DNA of 19,898 nt from CAIKNB01 sp041658705 (GTDB taxonomy: Bacteria; Patescibacteriota; Patescibacteriia; 2-12-FULL-60-25), in NCBI GenBank assembly GCA_041658705.1, contig JBAZZT010000017.1, forward strand, positions 1 through 19,898. Reading direction: 5' to 3'. Shown in pieces: positions 7,324 through 14,640 of the stretch; position 1 is the first letter of the stretch; each line of letters starts with the position of its first letter. The position numbers and the translations under genes are program-made. A model generated the notes under the pieces. The model searched no databases. It was not told where the DNA came from and saw only the letters and a program-made list of their open reading frames with translations.

Positions 7324-8247
7324 TTATATCCAATTTTTCTTCCTGAAGATCGCCAGCATGACCGAACCTAAGATGGCGATGGTGGCGAGGATTTTCAAGA
7401 AACCGTATGCGTCGCCGCGCCAGGGGACGCCGCCGACATCCATGGCGAAGAGCGCCGCCACCAGCGTCAAAAAATAAACCGTGACGGAAATCGCCGTCAG
7501 GCGTTTGATCGTGTCGGACGTGCGATTGGAGAGCAAAGATGAGTGCGCTTCGTGCAATGCGTCTATCGTCTCGCGCTGCAGCTCCAACGTGTCCCAAATC
7601 TCCTTGGTGTAATCCACGAGTTGATTGTAATAATCCTCCATGCGCGTGAGCGGGATGATGCCGGACGCGTCGCTCATGAGTTTGCGGATGACTTTTTTGT
7701 GCCCCTGCATGGCTTTGCGCACGTTGACGATGTTGGTCTTGACGCGCAACAATTCCAAAATCAAACCGCGCTGGTTGGAATCGAAGAGCCCGCGCTCGAG
7801 TTGATCGATGTCCTGCGACAAGTGGAGCGACATGGGGAAAATGGAACTCAAAAGCGTCGACAAAATCTCGTGCAAGACGTGTGCCGTATCCAACTCGCGC
7901 TTTTTCTGGCTTGAATATTCTTCATGCAACGCCGTGAGCGCGCCTAAACTGCCGTCGTTGACCGTCACTATGCGCTCGCGTGAGATGAAAAAATCGACTT
8001 CGGAAGTCGCGATGGTCTTGGTTCTGTAATCGTAGACCGGGAAAAGCAAAATCATGAAGACGTAATTTCCCCGCGATACGACCTTGGGACGCTGGATAGG
8101 CGGCAGCACTTCGGCTAAATCGACCGAATTATAATGAAAAGTCTTGGCCAAATAAGCCGTCTCGTTGCGCGAGTTCCTATCCAAATGCACCCACTCCAAA
8201 CCCGCAGCTGCGATTTTTTTGACGTGCGTCTTCGGTCTGACAGACAT
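7324..8247 (-). CDS. CorA-family divalent cation transporter lacking the canonical GMN motif
   Basis: A 307-residue CorA-like protein. It has an N-terminal cytoplasmic alpha/beta region with the pattern EVDFFISRERIVTVND, long helices (about residues 110-245), and two C-terminal membrane segments (about 250-267 and 281-301), the second followed by a basic tail RKKNWI. Family members form pentamers that carry Mg2+ (or Co2+, Ni2+, Zn2+) across the inner membrane. The signature between the two segments, normally YGMN, reads FAMD (AMD at residues 268-270) before VGGVPW. Gly and Asn of the selectivity filter are thus replaced, so ion specificity should not be assumed. The start is supported by an extended -10 box 6 nt upstream and no SD. 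The gene is convergent with cysS and divergent from the 8458 gene. Confidence 0.9.
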   Translation of the reverse strand: MSVRPKTHVKKIAAAGLEWVHLDRNSRNETAYLAKTFHYNSVDLAEVLPPIQRPKVVSRGNYVFMILLFPVYDYRTKTIATSEVDFFISRERIVTVNDGSLGALTALHEEYSSQKKRELDTAHVLHEILSTLLSSIFPMSLHLSQDIDQLERGLFDSNQRGLILELLRVKTNIVNVRKAMQGHKKVIRKLMSDASGIIPLTRMEDYYNQLVDYTKEIWDTLELQRETIDALHEAHSSLLSNRTSDTIKRLTAISVTVYFLTLVAALFAMDVGGVPWRGDAYGFLKILATIAILGSVMLAIFRKKNWI

Positions 8248-8253
8248 GAAAGC

Positions 8254-8262
8254 ATTTTAGCA
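8254..8262 (-). promoter_or_regulatory. Extended -10 promoter of the CorA-like gene
   Basis: The minus strand reads TGCTAAAAT, ending 6 nt before the ATG at 8247. The predicted transcription start coincides with the start codon, giving a leaderless mRNA. Confidence 0.65.
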
Positions 8263-8293
8263 TAAACACGAGGCTGTAGGCAGTAGCGCTCTC

Positions 8294-8322
8294 GTAGGGG
8301 CGACCCGTTGGGTCGCCCCTAC
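8294..8322. repeat. Family B palindrome (GTAGGGGCGACCC / GGGTCGCCCCTAC)
   Basis: A perfect 13-bp inverted repeat around a 3-nt centre (GTT). A nearly identical copy is at 12428-12456. Shorter relatives lie at 12281, 12321 and 12537. Confidence 0.85.
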
Positions 8323-8344
8323 TTAATCAGCCATCGAAAGCTAA

Positions 8345-8382
8345 AAAAGGTCCTTCGACTGCGCTCGGCTCATCGGATGACA
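8345..8382 (-). repeat. Family A repeat
   Basis: AAAAGGTCCTTCGACTGCGC, then TCGGCTCATCGGATGACA. It is a minus-strand copy with an altered GGATGACA arm, lying in the divergent promoter region. Confidence 0.75.
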
Positions 8383-8438
8383 ATATTTTTATTCGAGCTG
8401 GCTACCGCCTACTGTCTACAGCCTACTGCCTATCCTTG

Positions 8439-8447
8439 TGATACACT
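8439..8447 (+). promoter_or_regulatory. Extended -10 promoter of the 8458/8958 operon
   Basis: TGATACACT is an extended -10 ending 10 nt before the ATG at 8458, so the leader would be about 4 nt. No -35 is visible. Confidence 0.5.
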
Positions 8448-8457
8448 ATCAGGACTT

Positions 8458-8961
8458 ATGGCCGATCAGTTGGTGGAGAAAAAAGACCTGCTCCGGCCGG
8501 AGGCGGTTTTGGCGCCCGAAAAAAGCGAGGAGACAGTGGTGGAAACACGACCGGAAACCCCGACGGGAACCGCGGAAAAGGTCCCTGAAGCTGCCCCTGT
8601 CAGCAAAATCAGCCCGGCGCCAGCAGCGAGCGCAACTAAGCCCGCGGCGGCGCCCAAAAGCGAAGTGATGATTGAGGTGGAAAAAATCCTGGAAGAGGGC
8701 TTGGGTGATTTGTATCAAGGCATGCCGCTGGATGCGCAAAAAAAATTCCGCGAAAAAGGCGAGGAGGTCTCGTTGCAGATTTCCATCATGGTGCAAGAGT
8801 TCAAGATCCAGTTCAAGCGCGCGCTGCAATTGATTCGCGATTGGCTCTTATGCATCCCGAGCGTCAACAAATTTTTCCTGGAACAGGAAGCTAAGATAAA
8901 AGTCGACATGCTGATCGAACTCGCCGAGGTGCGCAAAACCGAAAAACAAAATCGTCCATGA
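8458..8961 (+). CDS. Conserved hypothetical partner of the VirD4-like ATPase
   Basis: A 167-residue protein of unknown function. Residues 1-75 are an unstructured, Pro/Ala/Glu/Lys-rich region. Residues about 76-167 are helical and include the stretch LIRDWLLCIPSVNKFFLEQE followed by AKIKVDMLIELAEVRK. From memory, similar short proteins sit directly upstream of the large ATPase gene in other CPR genomes. The frame stays open upstream to 8308 through palindromic repeats, but the ATG at 8458 is preferred because the upstream part is repeat sequence and the -10 box lies 10 nt before it. The 3' end overlaps the next start as ATGA, so the two genes are translationally coupled and their products probably work together at the membrane. 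Confidence 0.8.
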   Translation: MADQLVEKKDLLRPEAVLAPEKSEETVVETRPETPTGTAEKVPEAAPVSKISPAPAASATKPAAAPKSEVMIEVEKILEEGLGDLYQGMPLDAQKKFREKGEEVSLQISIMVQEFKIQFKRALQLIRDWLLCIPSVNKFFLEQEAKIKVDMLIELAEVRKTEKQNRP

Positions 8962-11564
8962 TGCCTTTATTCGCACTGCAAGTCGAGATGATCGGCGGAA
9001 ACCCACTTGAGGCAGTGGCGTCGGATTTATCGGTCAACTCTTTCTTGAACGATCCCTTAGTGCTCATCATCGGCACGCTGCTTGGAGTCTTCGCACTCGC
9101 GGGGCTGATCCTGTACGCCATTCATTACATCTACGCCAAGCGCGGACGCGCCAAAGTCGCTTTTGACCTCAAGGTGATGCTGGTCAAAGTGCCGAAAGAG
9201 ACCAAAAAGGAGGACATGGAACAGACCAAGTCCACGCAGCAGATCCAAGAGACGATTTCGGTCATGGAGACCGTGTTCGCGACCGTGGGTTCGCTCAAAT
9301 CGGAACGTGGCATCATCCCCTGGCTCTTCGGGCGCAACAGCGTCTTCTCGTTTGAGATCGTGATGCACCGCGACAAAATTTCATTCTACATCGCCGTGCC
9401 GTCCAAATACCGCCAGTTCACGGAGCAACAGATCCACGCGCAATTCCCCAACGCCGAAGTCACGGATGAGCCCGACTACAACATCTTCACGCCCAACGGC
9501 TTGGTCATGGGTTGTTATCTCAAGCAACGGCGCTCCTCGGCTTTTCCGGTCAAGACTTACCGCAAACTCGAGTCCGACCCGTTGAATTCGCTGACCAACG
9601 CTTTATCCAAAGTCGAGGAAGGCGATGGCGTGGCGGTGCAATTCGTGGTCTCAAGCGCTCCGCCTAAATGGCGCCGCGAGGGCCTGCATATCGCACGCGC
9701 CATGCAGCAAGGCAAAAAACTTTCCGAAGTGCACAGCGGCGGCAAGATTTTGAGCGCGGTCGGCAGCGAGTTGGGACGCTTTGCGCAAGCCAGCCAATCA
9801 GCCCCAAGCAAGCCGGCGGAAGCGTACCGGCTTTCACCGTTGGAAGAAGAGATGGTCAAGGGGTTGGAAGAAAAAGCCTCGAAGGCCGGGTTGGACGTCA
9901 ACATCCGCGTCGTCGTGTCGTCGGCCAACCGCGAAAAGGCCAAACGTTACCTGACCGACATCCTGGGCTCGTTCGGCCAATACAACGTCTACGAATACGG
10001 CAACTCCTTCGTCAAAGCCACGCCGCGCTTCCAGAGCGGACTCATCCGCCATTTCATCTACCGCCATTACGATCCGCGCTTCCGCGTGACTTTGAACGCC
10101 GAAGAGATGGCATCGCTGTATCATTTTCCGCTCGCCACCACGGAGACACCGAAGATCAACTGGCTTTTGGTGCGCCGCGCTTTGCCGCCGCCCAACTTGC
10201 CGTCTGAAGGCATCTCGCTCGGCGTTTCCGATTATCGCGGACATGAGTATAAGATCCGCATGAAGCCCGAGGATCGGCGGCGCCACATGTACATCATCGG
10301 CGGATCAGGCACCGGTAAATCGCAGCTCCAAGCTTCGCTGATACGCCAAGACATCCTGGCTGGCCGCGGCGTGTGCGTCATCGATCCGCATGGCGAACTG
10401 GCGGAACAATGCTTGGGTTATGTGCCCAAGGAGCGCGCCGACGACGTCATCTATTTCAATCCCGCCGATGTCGCGCGGCCGATGGGTTTGAACATGCTCG
10501 AATATGATCCGAAGTATCCGGAGCAAAAGACTTTCGTGATCAACGAGATGCTCAAAATCTTCGACAAGCTCTACGATCTCAAATCAACGGGCGGTCCGAT
10601 GTTCGAGCAATACATGCGCAACGCCATGATCCTCATCATGGACGATCCGGCATCAGGTTCGACGCTCATGGAGATCCCCAAAGTCCTGTCCGACGAGGAA
10701 TTCCGCGCTTTTAAACTCACCAAGTGCACGACCCAAGTAGTCAAGGATTTCTGGACAAAGGAAGCGCAAAAAGCCGGCGGCGAAGCCTCGCTCGCCAACA
10801 TGGTGCCTTACATCACATCCAAACTCACGCCGTTCATCGCCAACGACATCATGCGGCCGATTATCGGCCAGCAAAACAGCGCCTTCAACGTGCGCCAAGC
10901 CATGGACGAGGGCAAGATCCTGCTCTTGAACCTGTCCAAAGGCAAACTCGGTGATTTGAATGCGTATCTCATCGGCATGGTCTTGGTGGGCAAGATCCTC
11001 ATGGCCGCTTTATCGCGCACCGACATGGATCCGCAAAGCCGCAAGGATTTCTACCTGTACATCGACGAGTTCCAGAACTTCTTGACCGATTCCATCTCGG
11101 CCATCTTGTCCGAAGCGCGCAAGTACGGACTTGATTTGATCGTCGCGCACCAATACATCGGACAGCTTGTGGTCAACAACGACACGCGCATCCGCGACGC
11201 CATCTTCGGCAACGTCGGCACCAAATGCGTCTTCAGGGTGGGCGTCGACGACGCTGAATTCCTGTCTAAGGAGTATGCACCGGTATTCGGCCAGTTCGAC
11301 ATGGTTAATGTCCCCGGCATGCACTGCTTGATGCGTCTTTTGATCGACAACACCGCCTCGCGCCCGTTCATGAACAAAGTCATCCCAGCACCGTGGCCTG
11401 ACGCCAAGAGCAAAGAGCTGGCCGCCATGATCACGGAACTCTCGCGCTACAAGTACGGACGCAAGCGCGAGTTGGTGGAAGCCGAGATTTTGGAACGCCA
11501 ACGCGAGCAAGAGGCTAAAGCAGGCGAGACGACGAGCGGAGACGACGACTTTTTCAAGCTCTGA
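8958..11564 (+). CDS. VirD4/TraG-like (T4SS coupling-protein-type) membrane ATPase
   Basis: An 868-residue protein. One membrane segment (about residues 33-60) is followed by a basic linker and a long mixed domain (about 70-400). The RecA-like motor begins at Walker A GGSGTGKS (448-455), then CVIDPHGELAEQ, and Walker B in FYLYIDEFQNF (Asp703, Glu704), followed by SEARKYGLDLIVAHQYIGQL. These features match the VirD4/TraD/TrwB group, hexameric pumps that move DNA or protein substrates at the inner membrane. No relaxase, VirB channel gene or pilin is in the window, so conjugation cannot be inferred. CPR genomes often carry such ATPases outside a complete T4SS. The start overlaps the upstream stop (ATGA). 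There is no SD except what coupling provides. Confidence 0.88.
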   Translation: MMPLFALQVEMIGGNPLEAVASDLSVNSFLNDPLVLIIGTLLGVFALAGLILYAIHYIYAKRGRAKVAFDLKVMLVKVPKETKKEDMEQTKSTQQIQETISVMETVFATVGSLKSERGIIPWLFGRNSVFSFEIVMHRDKISFYIAVPSKYRQFTEQQIHAQFPNAEVTDEPDYNIFTPNGLVMGCYLKQRRSSAFPVKTYRKLESDPLNSLTNALSKVEEGDGVAVQFVVSSAPPKWRREGLHIARAMQQGKKLSEVHSGGKILSAVGSELGRFAQASQSAPSKPAEAYRLSPLEEEMVKGLEEKASKAGLDVNIRVVVSSANREKAKRYLTDILGSFGQYNVYEYGNSFVKATPRFQSGLIRHFIYRHYDPRFRVTLNAEEMASLYHFPLATTETPKINWLLVRRALPPPNLPSEGISLGVSDYRGHEYKIRMKPEDRRRHMYIIGGSGTGKSQLQASLIRQDILAGRGVCVIDPHGELAEQCLGYVPKERADDVIYFNPADVARPMGLNMLEYDPKYPEQKTFVINEMLKIFDKLYDLKSTGGPMFEQYMRNAMILIMDDPASGSTLMEIPKVLSDEEFRAFKLTKCTTQVVKDFWTKEAQKAGGEASLANMVPYITSKLTPFIANDIMRPIIGQQNSAFNVRQAMDEGKILLLNLSKGKLGDLNAYLIGMVLVGKILMAALSRTDMDPQSRKDFYLYIDEFQNFLTDSISAILSEARKYGLDLIVAHQYIGQLVVNNDTRIRDAIFGNVGTKCVFRVGVDDAEFLSKEYAPVFGQFDMVNVPGMHCLMRLLIDNTASRPFMNKVIPAPWPDAKSKELAAMITELSRYKYGRKRELVEAEILERQREQEAKAGETTSGDDDFFKL

Positions 11565-11623
11565 CCGCGTGATAGACTGTTAGGTGGATGCAAGAATGAC
11601 TAATGACTATATCCTGACCGTGT

Positions 11624-11653
11624 TTAGACATTAGAAATTAGACATTAGAAATT
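11624..11653 (+). repeat. Family F AT-rich repeat
   Basis: TTAGACATTAGAAATTAGAC then ATTAGAAATT. It is a partial direct duplication (TTAGACATTAGAAA units) immediately upstream of the next start codon, and related to 7268-7293. Confidence 0.65.
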
Positions 11654-11663
11654 TACACTTACC

Positions 11664-12284
11664 ATGTCCCAAGATATAGACAACAACCAAGATACGGAAG
11701 AGGCGCCGGAAGAAAAAACGCGGGTCAACGCGTTGGATACCAAACTCGGACTCGCGCGCAAGCTGATCGCCGGGATGCGCGAGGAGCTTTCCAATCTGGA
11801 AAGGCTTTTGTCGGCTTCGGACGAGGCCGGCATGGATGATATCGAGGCTTTGGTACGCCGCCAAGAGTCAGCGGAGCGCGGCGAATTCATGGGACCAGCG
11901 AGCGAGGGCAAGATAGTCGAAGGCGTCTTCGACGGGCAAGGCATGGTCGGATCGGACGGCAAGCAATATCAAGTGCCGCCCAACTACGCCTCAAAATCAA
12001 AACTGGTCGAAGGCGATATCCTCAAACTCACCATCCAACCCAACGGCACGTTCCAATACAAACAAATCGGACCGATCGAGAGGCAGCGCATCGTGGGCAT
12101 GCTGCACCGCGACGAAATCACGAACGATTGGAAAGTCGCGGCCGGCGGAAAAAAATATGCCGTACTCACCGCCGCCGTGTCATACAACAAAGGCGATGCC
12201 GGGGACGAAGCGGTCATCCTGGTACCCAAAGCCGCCCCCTCGCGCTGGGCCGCGCTGGAGAATGTGATCAAGAAACAGGAGTAG
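11664..12284 (+). CDS. Conserved hypothetical protein with coiled coil and beta-rich domain
   Basis: A 206-residue soluble protein that I do not recognise by name. Residues about 1-20 are acidic and disordered. Residues about 25-60 form a short coiled coil (LARKLIAGMREELSNLERLL). Residues about 80-150 are beta-rich and contain KIVEGVFDGQGMVGSDGKQY, then VPPNYASKSKLVEGDILKL, a pattern I associate with CPR hypothetical proteins. A second beta region (about 155-195) precedes a C-terminal helix. The ATG at 11664 directly follows an AT-rich family F repeat. There is no SD, and a TACACT lies only 4 nt upstream, so the promoter is unclear. The stop codon TAG is contributed by a family B repeat (GTAGGGGCG), so the native C-terminus may have been altered by repeat insertion. 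Confidence 0.75.
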   Translation: MSQDIDNNQDTEEAPEEKTRVNALDTKLGLARKLIAGMREELSNLERLLSASDEAGMDDIEALVRRQESAERGEFMGPASEGKIVEGVFDGQGMVGSDGKQYQVPPNYASKSKLVEGDILKLTIQPNGTFQYKQIGPIERQRIVGMLHRDEITNDWKVAAGGKKYAVLTAAVSYNKGDAGDEAVILVPKAAPSRWAALENVIKKQE

Positions 12285-12305
12285 GGGCGAATAATCATTC
12301 GCCTT
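12281..12305. repeat. Family B-like palindrome carrying the stop of the 11664 gene
   Basis: GTAGGGGCGAATAATCATTC then GCC. The inner palindrome is GGCGAATAATCATTCGCC with a short centre. TAG at 12282-12284 terminates the upstream gene. The stretch 12285-12599 (315 bp) has no gene and is almost entirely repeats. Confidence 0.65.
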
Positions 12306-12320
12306 TCTGGACGAACGACC

Positions 12321-12343
12321 GTAGGGGCGCATGGTCATGCGCT
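12321..12343. repeat. Family B-like palindrome
   Basis: GTAGGGGCGCATGGTCATGC then GCT. Its core GCGCATGGTCATGCGC is inverted relative to the copy at 12537-12560. Confidence 0.65.
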
Positions 12344-12371
12344 CTTTTGAAATTAGTCAGCCTTAGCCTCG

Positions 12372-12427
12372 CATTGTGTCACGTTCTATGTGATCGAGCG
12401 CGGGGTAAACACCGCGCCAGCGCATTC
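12372..12427. repeat. Degenerate family A copy
   Basis: Pieces match the cores of well-preserved family A copies: a CACGTTCTATGTG stem like CCACGTTCTACGTGG at 17792-17806, and GCGGGGTAAACACCGCGCCA like the GGGGTAAACTCCGCG core at 13797 and 17845-17911. The outer GTCATCCTGAGC and GAAGGACC arms are decayed. Confidence 0.5.
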
Positions 12428-12456
12428 GTAGGGGCGACCCGCTGGGTCGCCCCTAC
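12428..12456. repeat. Family B palindrome, second full copy
   Basis: Identical to 8294-8322 except for the 3-nt centre (GCT instead of GTT). Confidence 0.85.
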
Positions 12457-12482
12457 TAAAGCAATCAATTCAGCGGCCGCTG

Positions 12483-12513
12483 ATAAAATTCCTTCGACAA
12501 GCTCAAGACGACA
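12483..12513 (-). repeat. Family A repeat, short decayed form
   Basis: ATAAAATTCCTTCGACAAGC then TCAAGACGACA. It matches the short form at 181-211 with several substitutions. Confidence 0.7.
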
Positions 12514-12536
12514 AAAATCTTTCCCTTTCTGACCAA

Positions 12537-12560
12537 GGGCGCATGACCATGCGCCCCTAC
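12537..12560. repeat. Family B-like palindrome upstream of dnaX
   Basis: GGGCGCATGACCATGCGCCC then CTAC. It contains an in-frame ATG (12543) that extends the dnaX frame artificially. Confidence 0.7.
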
Positions 12561-12581
12561 TTGCCTACCAAGCCACAAGCC

Positions 12582-12590
12582 TACTATCAT
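12582..12590 (+). promoter_or_regulatory. Candidate -10 region for dnaX
   Basis: TACTATCAT offers overlapping -10 hexamers (TACTAT 12582-12587, TATCAT 12585-12590). The second ends 9 nt before the ATG at 12600, matching the near-leaderless spacing seen elsewhere. Confidence 0.4.
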
Positions 12591-12599
12591 CCACTCGCT

Positions 12600-14219
12600 A
12601 TGGCATCCATCAGCCGAACCTACCGACCCCAAAACTTCAGCGAATTCAACGGGCAGGAGTCAATCAAAGAGACTCTGCGGCTTGAGGTTGAGACGGGCAA
12701 GATCGGCAACGCCTACATCTTCGGCGGACCGCGCGGCGTGGGCAAGACGACCATGGCGCGCGTCTTCGGCAAAGCGCTGAATTGCCTCAACCCGTCCAAA
12801 GGCGAACCGTGCAACGAGTGCGCGGCCTGTGCCGAATTCACCACCGGCCGTTCGCTCGACTTCATCGAGATGGACGCCGCCTCCAACACCGGCGTGGACA
12901 ACGTGCGCGAGGCCATCATCGAACACGTGCGCTTTGCGCCGCACGCCCGCAAATATAAGATTTATGTGCTGGACGAAGCCCACATGCTCTCGACCAGCGC
13001 TTGGAACGCCTTGCTCAAGACCATCGAAGAACCGCCGCCTTACGCCAAATTCATCTTCGTGACCACCGAGCTGCATAAGGTCCCGGCCACCATCTTGAGC
13101 CGCTGCCAGCGTTTTGATTTCAAACGCGTCTCGGACGAAGCGCTCACCGAGCGGTTGATCAAGATCTCCGGGCGCGAGGGTTTGAGCTTGGACCCCTCCG
13201 TCATCGCCAGCATCGTCTCGCGCTCCGACGGTTGCGTGCGCGACGCGGAAAGCTTGTTGGGTCAGCTTTTGGTCCTGGGCGAAAAAAACATCACCAGCGA
13301 AATCGCCGGACTGGTCTTACCCGTGACCCAACTGCCCATCGCCGCGCGCATCTTGACCGTCTGGTCACAACGCCATCTCGAACCGGCTTTGAAGATCGTG
13401 GAAGACACGGAGGAACAAGGCATCCAACTCACCAACCTGTTCGACGACATGATCCGTGCCGTGCGCCTGCTTTTGCTCGCCGCTGATTCGCAAAGTTGGC
13501 GCGCCAAGATGGAAAAAGGGGATGAAGGCGAAAAGATCCTCGCCGCTTTGCGCGTCTTCGGCGCTGAAGAGCTTTCGGACATGGCGCTCATGCTCATGGA
13601 ACGCCGCCGCGACGCCAAACAAGGCGCCGACCCGCGCTTCTGCATGGAGTTGGCCGCCGCCGCCGTTTCGCTCGGTCTTTTGCCGCACGCGCCTAAAGTC
13701 GAGACGAAAAATGATAAGCCACCCGAAGCTAATAAAGATCCTTCGACAGGCTCAGGACGACAAAATAATTGTCATCCTGAGCCCCGCATCGAGTGCGGGG
13801 TAAACTCCGCGAAAGCGCAGTCGAAGGACCTTTATAAGGGTGAAACCTCTAGCGGCTCGAATGTCAACCTCTCTCTCGGCTCAATCCTGCAAAAATGGCC
13901 GGCGCTCATTCGTCTCATCGATCAAAAAAGCCCGTCCCTGACTTTCATCTTGAAGATCAGCCAACCGATTGCGATTGAGGGTGAAGTCGTGACCGTCAGA
14001 TTCCAATACTCCTTCCATCGCGAAAAAATCATCGAAGACATCAAAATCAAGCGCTTGGTCGAGGAATGCCTGCGCGAAGCCGTCGGCGACAGTCGTTTGC
14101 GCCTCGAAGGTATCATCGGCAAAGCCGACGAACCGCTGGAAAGCAGCGGCAAAGACGCCGTCAGCACGATTCTAAACGCCTTCGGCGGCCAAGTCGTCGA
14201 AGAAGGCCAAGTGCCATAA
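12600..14219 (+). CDS. dnaX: DNA polymerase III subunit gamma/tau with in-frame repeat insertion
   Basis: A 539-residue clamp-loader ATPase of the replisome, which loads the beta clamp onto DNA. The N-terminus SISRTYRPQNFSEFNGQE is the family hallmark and fixes the start at 12600. The frame is open from 12543, but those 19 codons lie in a palindromic repeat. Walker A is GGPRGVGKT (42-50). The zinc-binding Cys are 62, 71, 74 and 77. Walker B is VLDEAHML (near 125), and the arginine-finger/sensor stretch is ILSRCQRFDF. Residues 378-412 (nt 13731-13835) are encoded by family A repeats and interrupt the linker between domain III and the C-terminal domain. The frame is kept because the insert is about 105 nt. 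The C-terminal domain (about 430-539) resembles tau-type ends of other CPR DnaX. The usual partners ybaB and recR are not adjacent. Confidence 0.97.
   Translation: MASISRTYRPQNFSEFNGQESIKETLRLEVETGKIGNAYIFGGPRGVGKTTMARVFGKALNCLNPSKGEPCNECAACAEFTTGRSLDFIEMDAASNTGVDNVREAIIEHVRFAPHARKYKIYVLDEAHMLSTSAWNALLKTIEEPPPYAKFIFVTTELHKVPATILSRCQRFDFKRVSDEALTERLIKISGREGLSLDPSVIASIVSRSDGCVRDAESLLGQLLVLGEKNITSEIAGLVLPVTQLPIAARILTVWSQRHLEPALKIVEDTEEQGIQLTNLFDDMIRAVRLLLLAADSQSWRAKMEKGDEGEKILAALRVFGAEELSDMALMLMERRRDAKQGADPRFCMELAAAAVSLGLLPHAPKVETKNDKPPEANKDPSTGSGRQNNCHPEPRIECGVNSAKAQSKDLYKGETSSGSNVNLSLGSILQKWPALIRLIDQKSPSLTFILKISQPIAIEGEVVTVRFQYSFHREKIIEDIKIKRLVEECLREAVGDSRLRLEGIIGKADEPLESSGKDAVSTILNAFGGQVVEEGQVP
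13731..13835. repeat. Family A repeat pair inserted in frame inside dnaX
   Basis: A short minus-oriented copy (13731-13762) is followed by a full plus-oriented copy (13771-13835), separated by an AT-rich loop. CTCAGGACGAC (13751-13761) can pair with GTCATCCTGAG (13771-13781), and CCCCGCA with TGCGGGG (13782-13800), so the mRNA is strongly foldable here. The full copy differs from the inverted copy at 17845-17911 by only about two bases. It is translated as residues 378-412 of DnaX without a stop. Confidence 0.9.
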
Positions 14220-14250
14220 ACCAATTGCCCAACTGAACCATAAAATTGAT

Positions 14251-14283
14251 TGTCATCCTGAGCCTGCCGAAGGACCTTTATAA
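14251..14283 (+). repeat. Family A repeat, short form
   Basis: TGTCATCCTGAGCCTGCCGA then AGGACCTTTATAA. It begins 31 bp after the dnaX stop and forms a short hairpin. Confidence 0.8.
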
Positions 14284-14300
14284 GCCTTTAGCGCCCTTTC

Positions 14301-14357
14301 TGTCATCCTCCGTCCCCGCTTTCGCGAGCATAAACTCCAGCAGGGGATCCAGAGAGA
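14301..14357 (+). repeat. Family E repeat (GTCATCCTCCG...GGATCCAGAGAG)
   Basis: TGTCATCCTCCGTCCCCGCT, a TTCGCGAGCATAAACTCCAG core, then GGGGATCCAGAGAG. The same two ends occur in the composite copy at 18505-18616. Confidence 0.75.
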
Positions 14358-14363
14358 AAAACC

Positions 14364-14392
14364 TTGACTCCATTCACGAAAACATCTATTAT
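14364..14392 (+). promoter_or_regulatory. Promoter of tRNA-Gln
   Basis: TTGACT (14364-14369), a 17-bp spacer and TATTAT (14387-14392) predict a start near 14399, four bases before the mature tRNA 5' end. Confidence 0.8.
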
Positions 14393-14402
14393 CCACGCGC
14401 AT

Positions 14403-14476
14403 TCCGGGGTCGTCTAATGGTAGGACAGCTGACTCTGAATCAGCTAATCGGGGTTCGAGCCCCTGCCCCGGAGCCA
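14403..14476 (+). tRNA. tRNA-Gln (anticodon CUG)
   Basis: The cloverleaf folds completely. The acceptor TCCGGGG pairs with CCCCGGA. The D arm is GTC/GAC. The anticodon stem GCTGA/TCAGC encloses the loop CTCTGAA with anticodon CUG. There is a 4-nt variable loop, and the T arm carries loop TTCGAGC. The discriminator is G and CCA is encoded (14474-14476). It reads CAG codons. It is transcribed alone between its own promoter and terminator. Confidence 0.97.
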
Positions 14477-14480
14477 AAGA

Positions 14481-14510
14481 AAATTCCGCATAAACAGCGG
14501 AATTTTTGTT
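14481..14510 (+). terminator. Terminator of tRNA-Gln
   Basis: The stem AAATTCCGC (14481-14489) pairs with GCGGAATTT (14497-14505) around a 7-nt loop, followed by T-rich sequence. It begins four bases after the encoded CCA. Confidence 0.9.
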
Positions 14511-14557
14511 TAGGATGAAGAACGAAAATCGGATGTATCCACCAAGGAACCAACCGA

Positions 14558-14586
14558 TTGACAATCAACGCGCTTCAGTGTAATTT
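14558..14586 (+). promoter_or_regulatory. Candidate promoter of the ATP-grasp/C39 cassette
   Basis: TTGACA (14558-14563), 17 bp, then TAATTT (14581-14586). A second TTGACA at 14591-14596 lacks a good -10 at normal distance. An AT-rich TATTTATATC (14623-14632) close to the ATG could instead give a near-leaderless start. Confidence 0.4.
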
Positions 14587-14640
14587 CAGCTTGACAATAG
14601 TGCATCAGGATTGCGTCACGGGTATTTATATCAGTTTTAT

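Noticed and set aside
12281..12560. Clustered short palindromes as a CRISPR array
   Set aside because: Spacing is irregular, the units are self-complementary and belong to different families, there are no uniform spacers, and no cas genes are present.
13283..13289. Slippery heptamer A AAA AAC in dnaX, suggesting a programmed -1 frameshift
   Set aside because: The frame is right, but the shifted frame would stop at 13486 and give a protein of about 300 residues cut inside domain III, unlike known gamma products. I see no clear stimulating stem-loop just downstream.
14515..14583. 22-codon frame before the ATP-grasp cassette as a precursor peptide
   Set aside because: There is no real SD and no leader or double-Gly motif, and it overlaps the candidate -35 TTGACA. 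It was kept only as a weak hint within the cassette finding.
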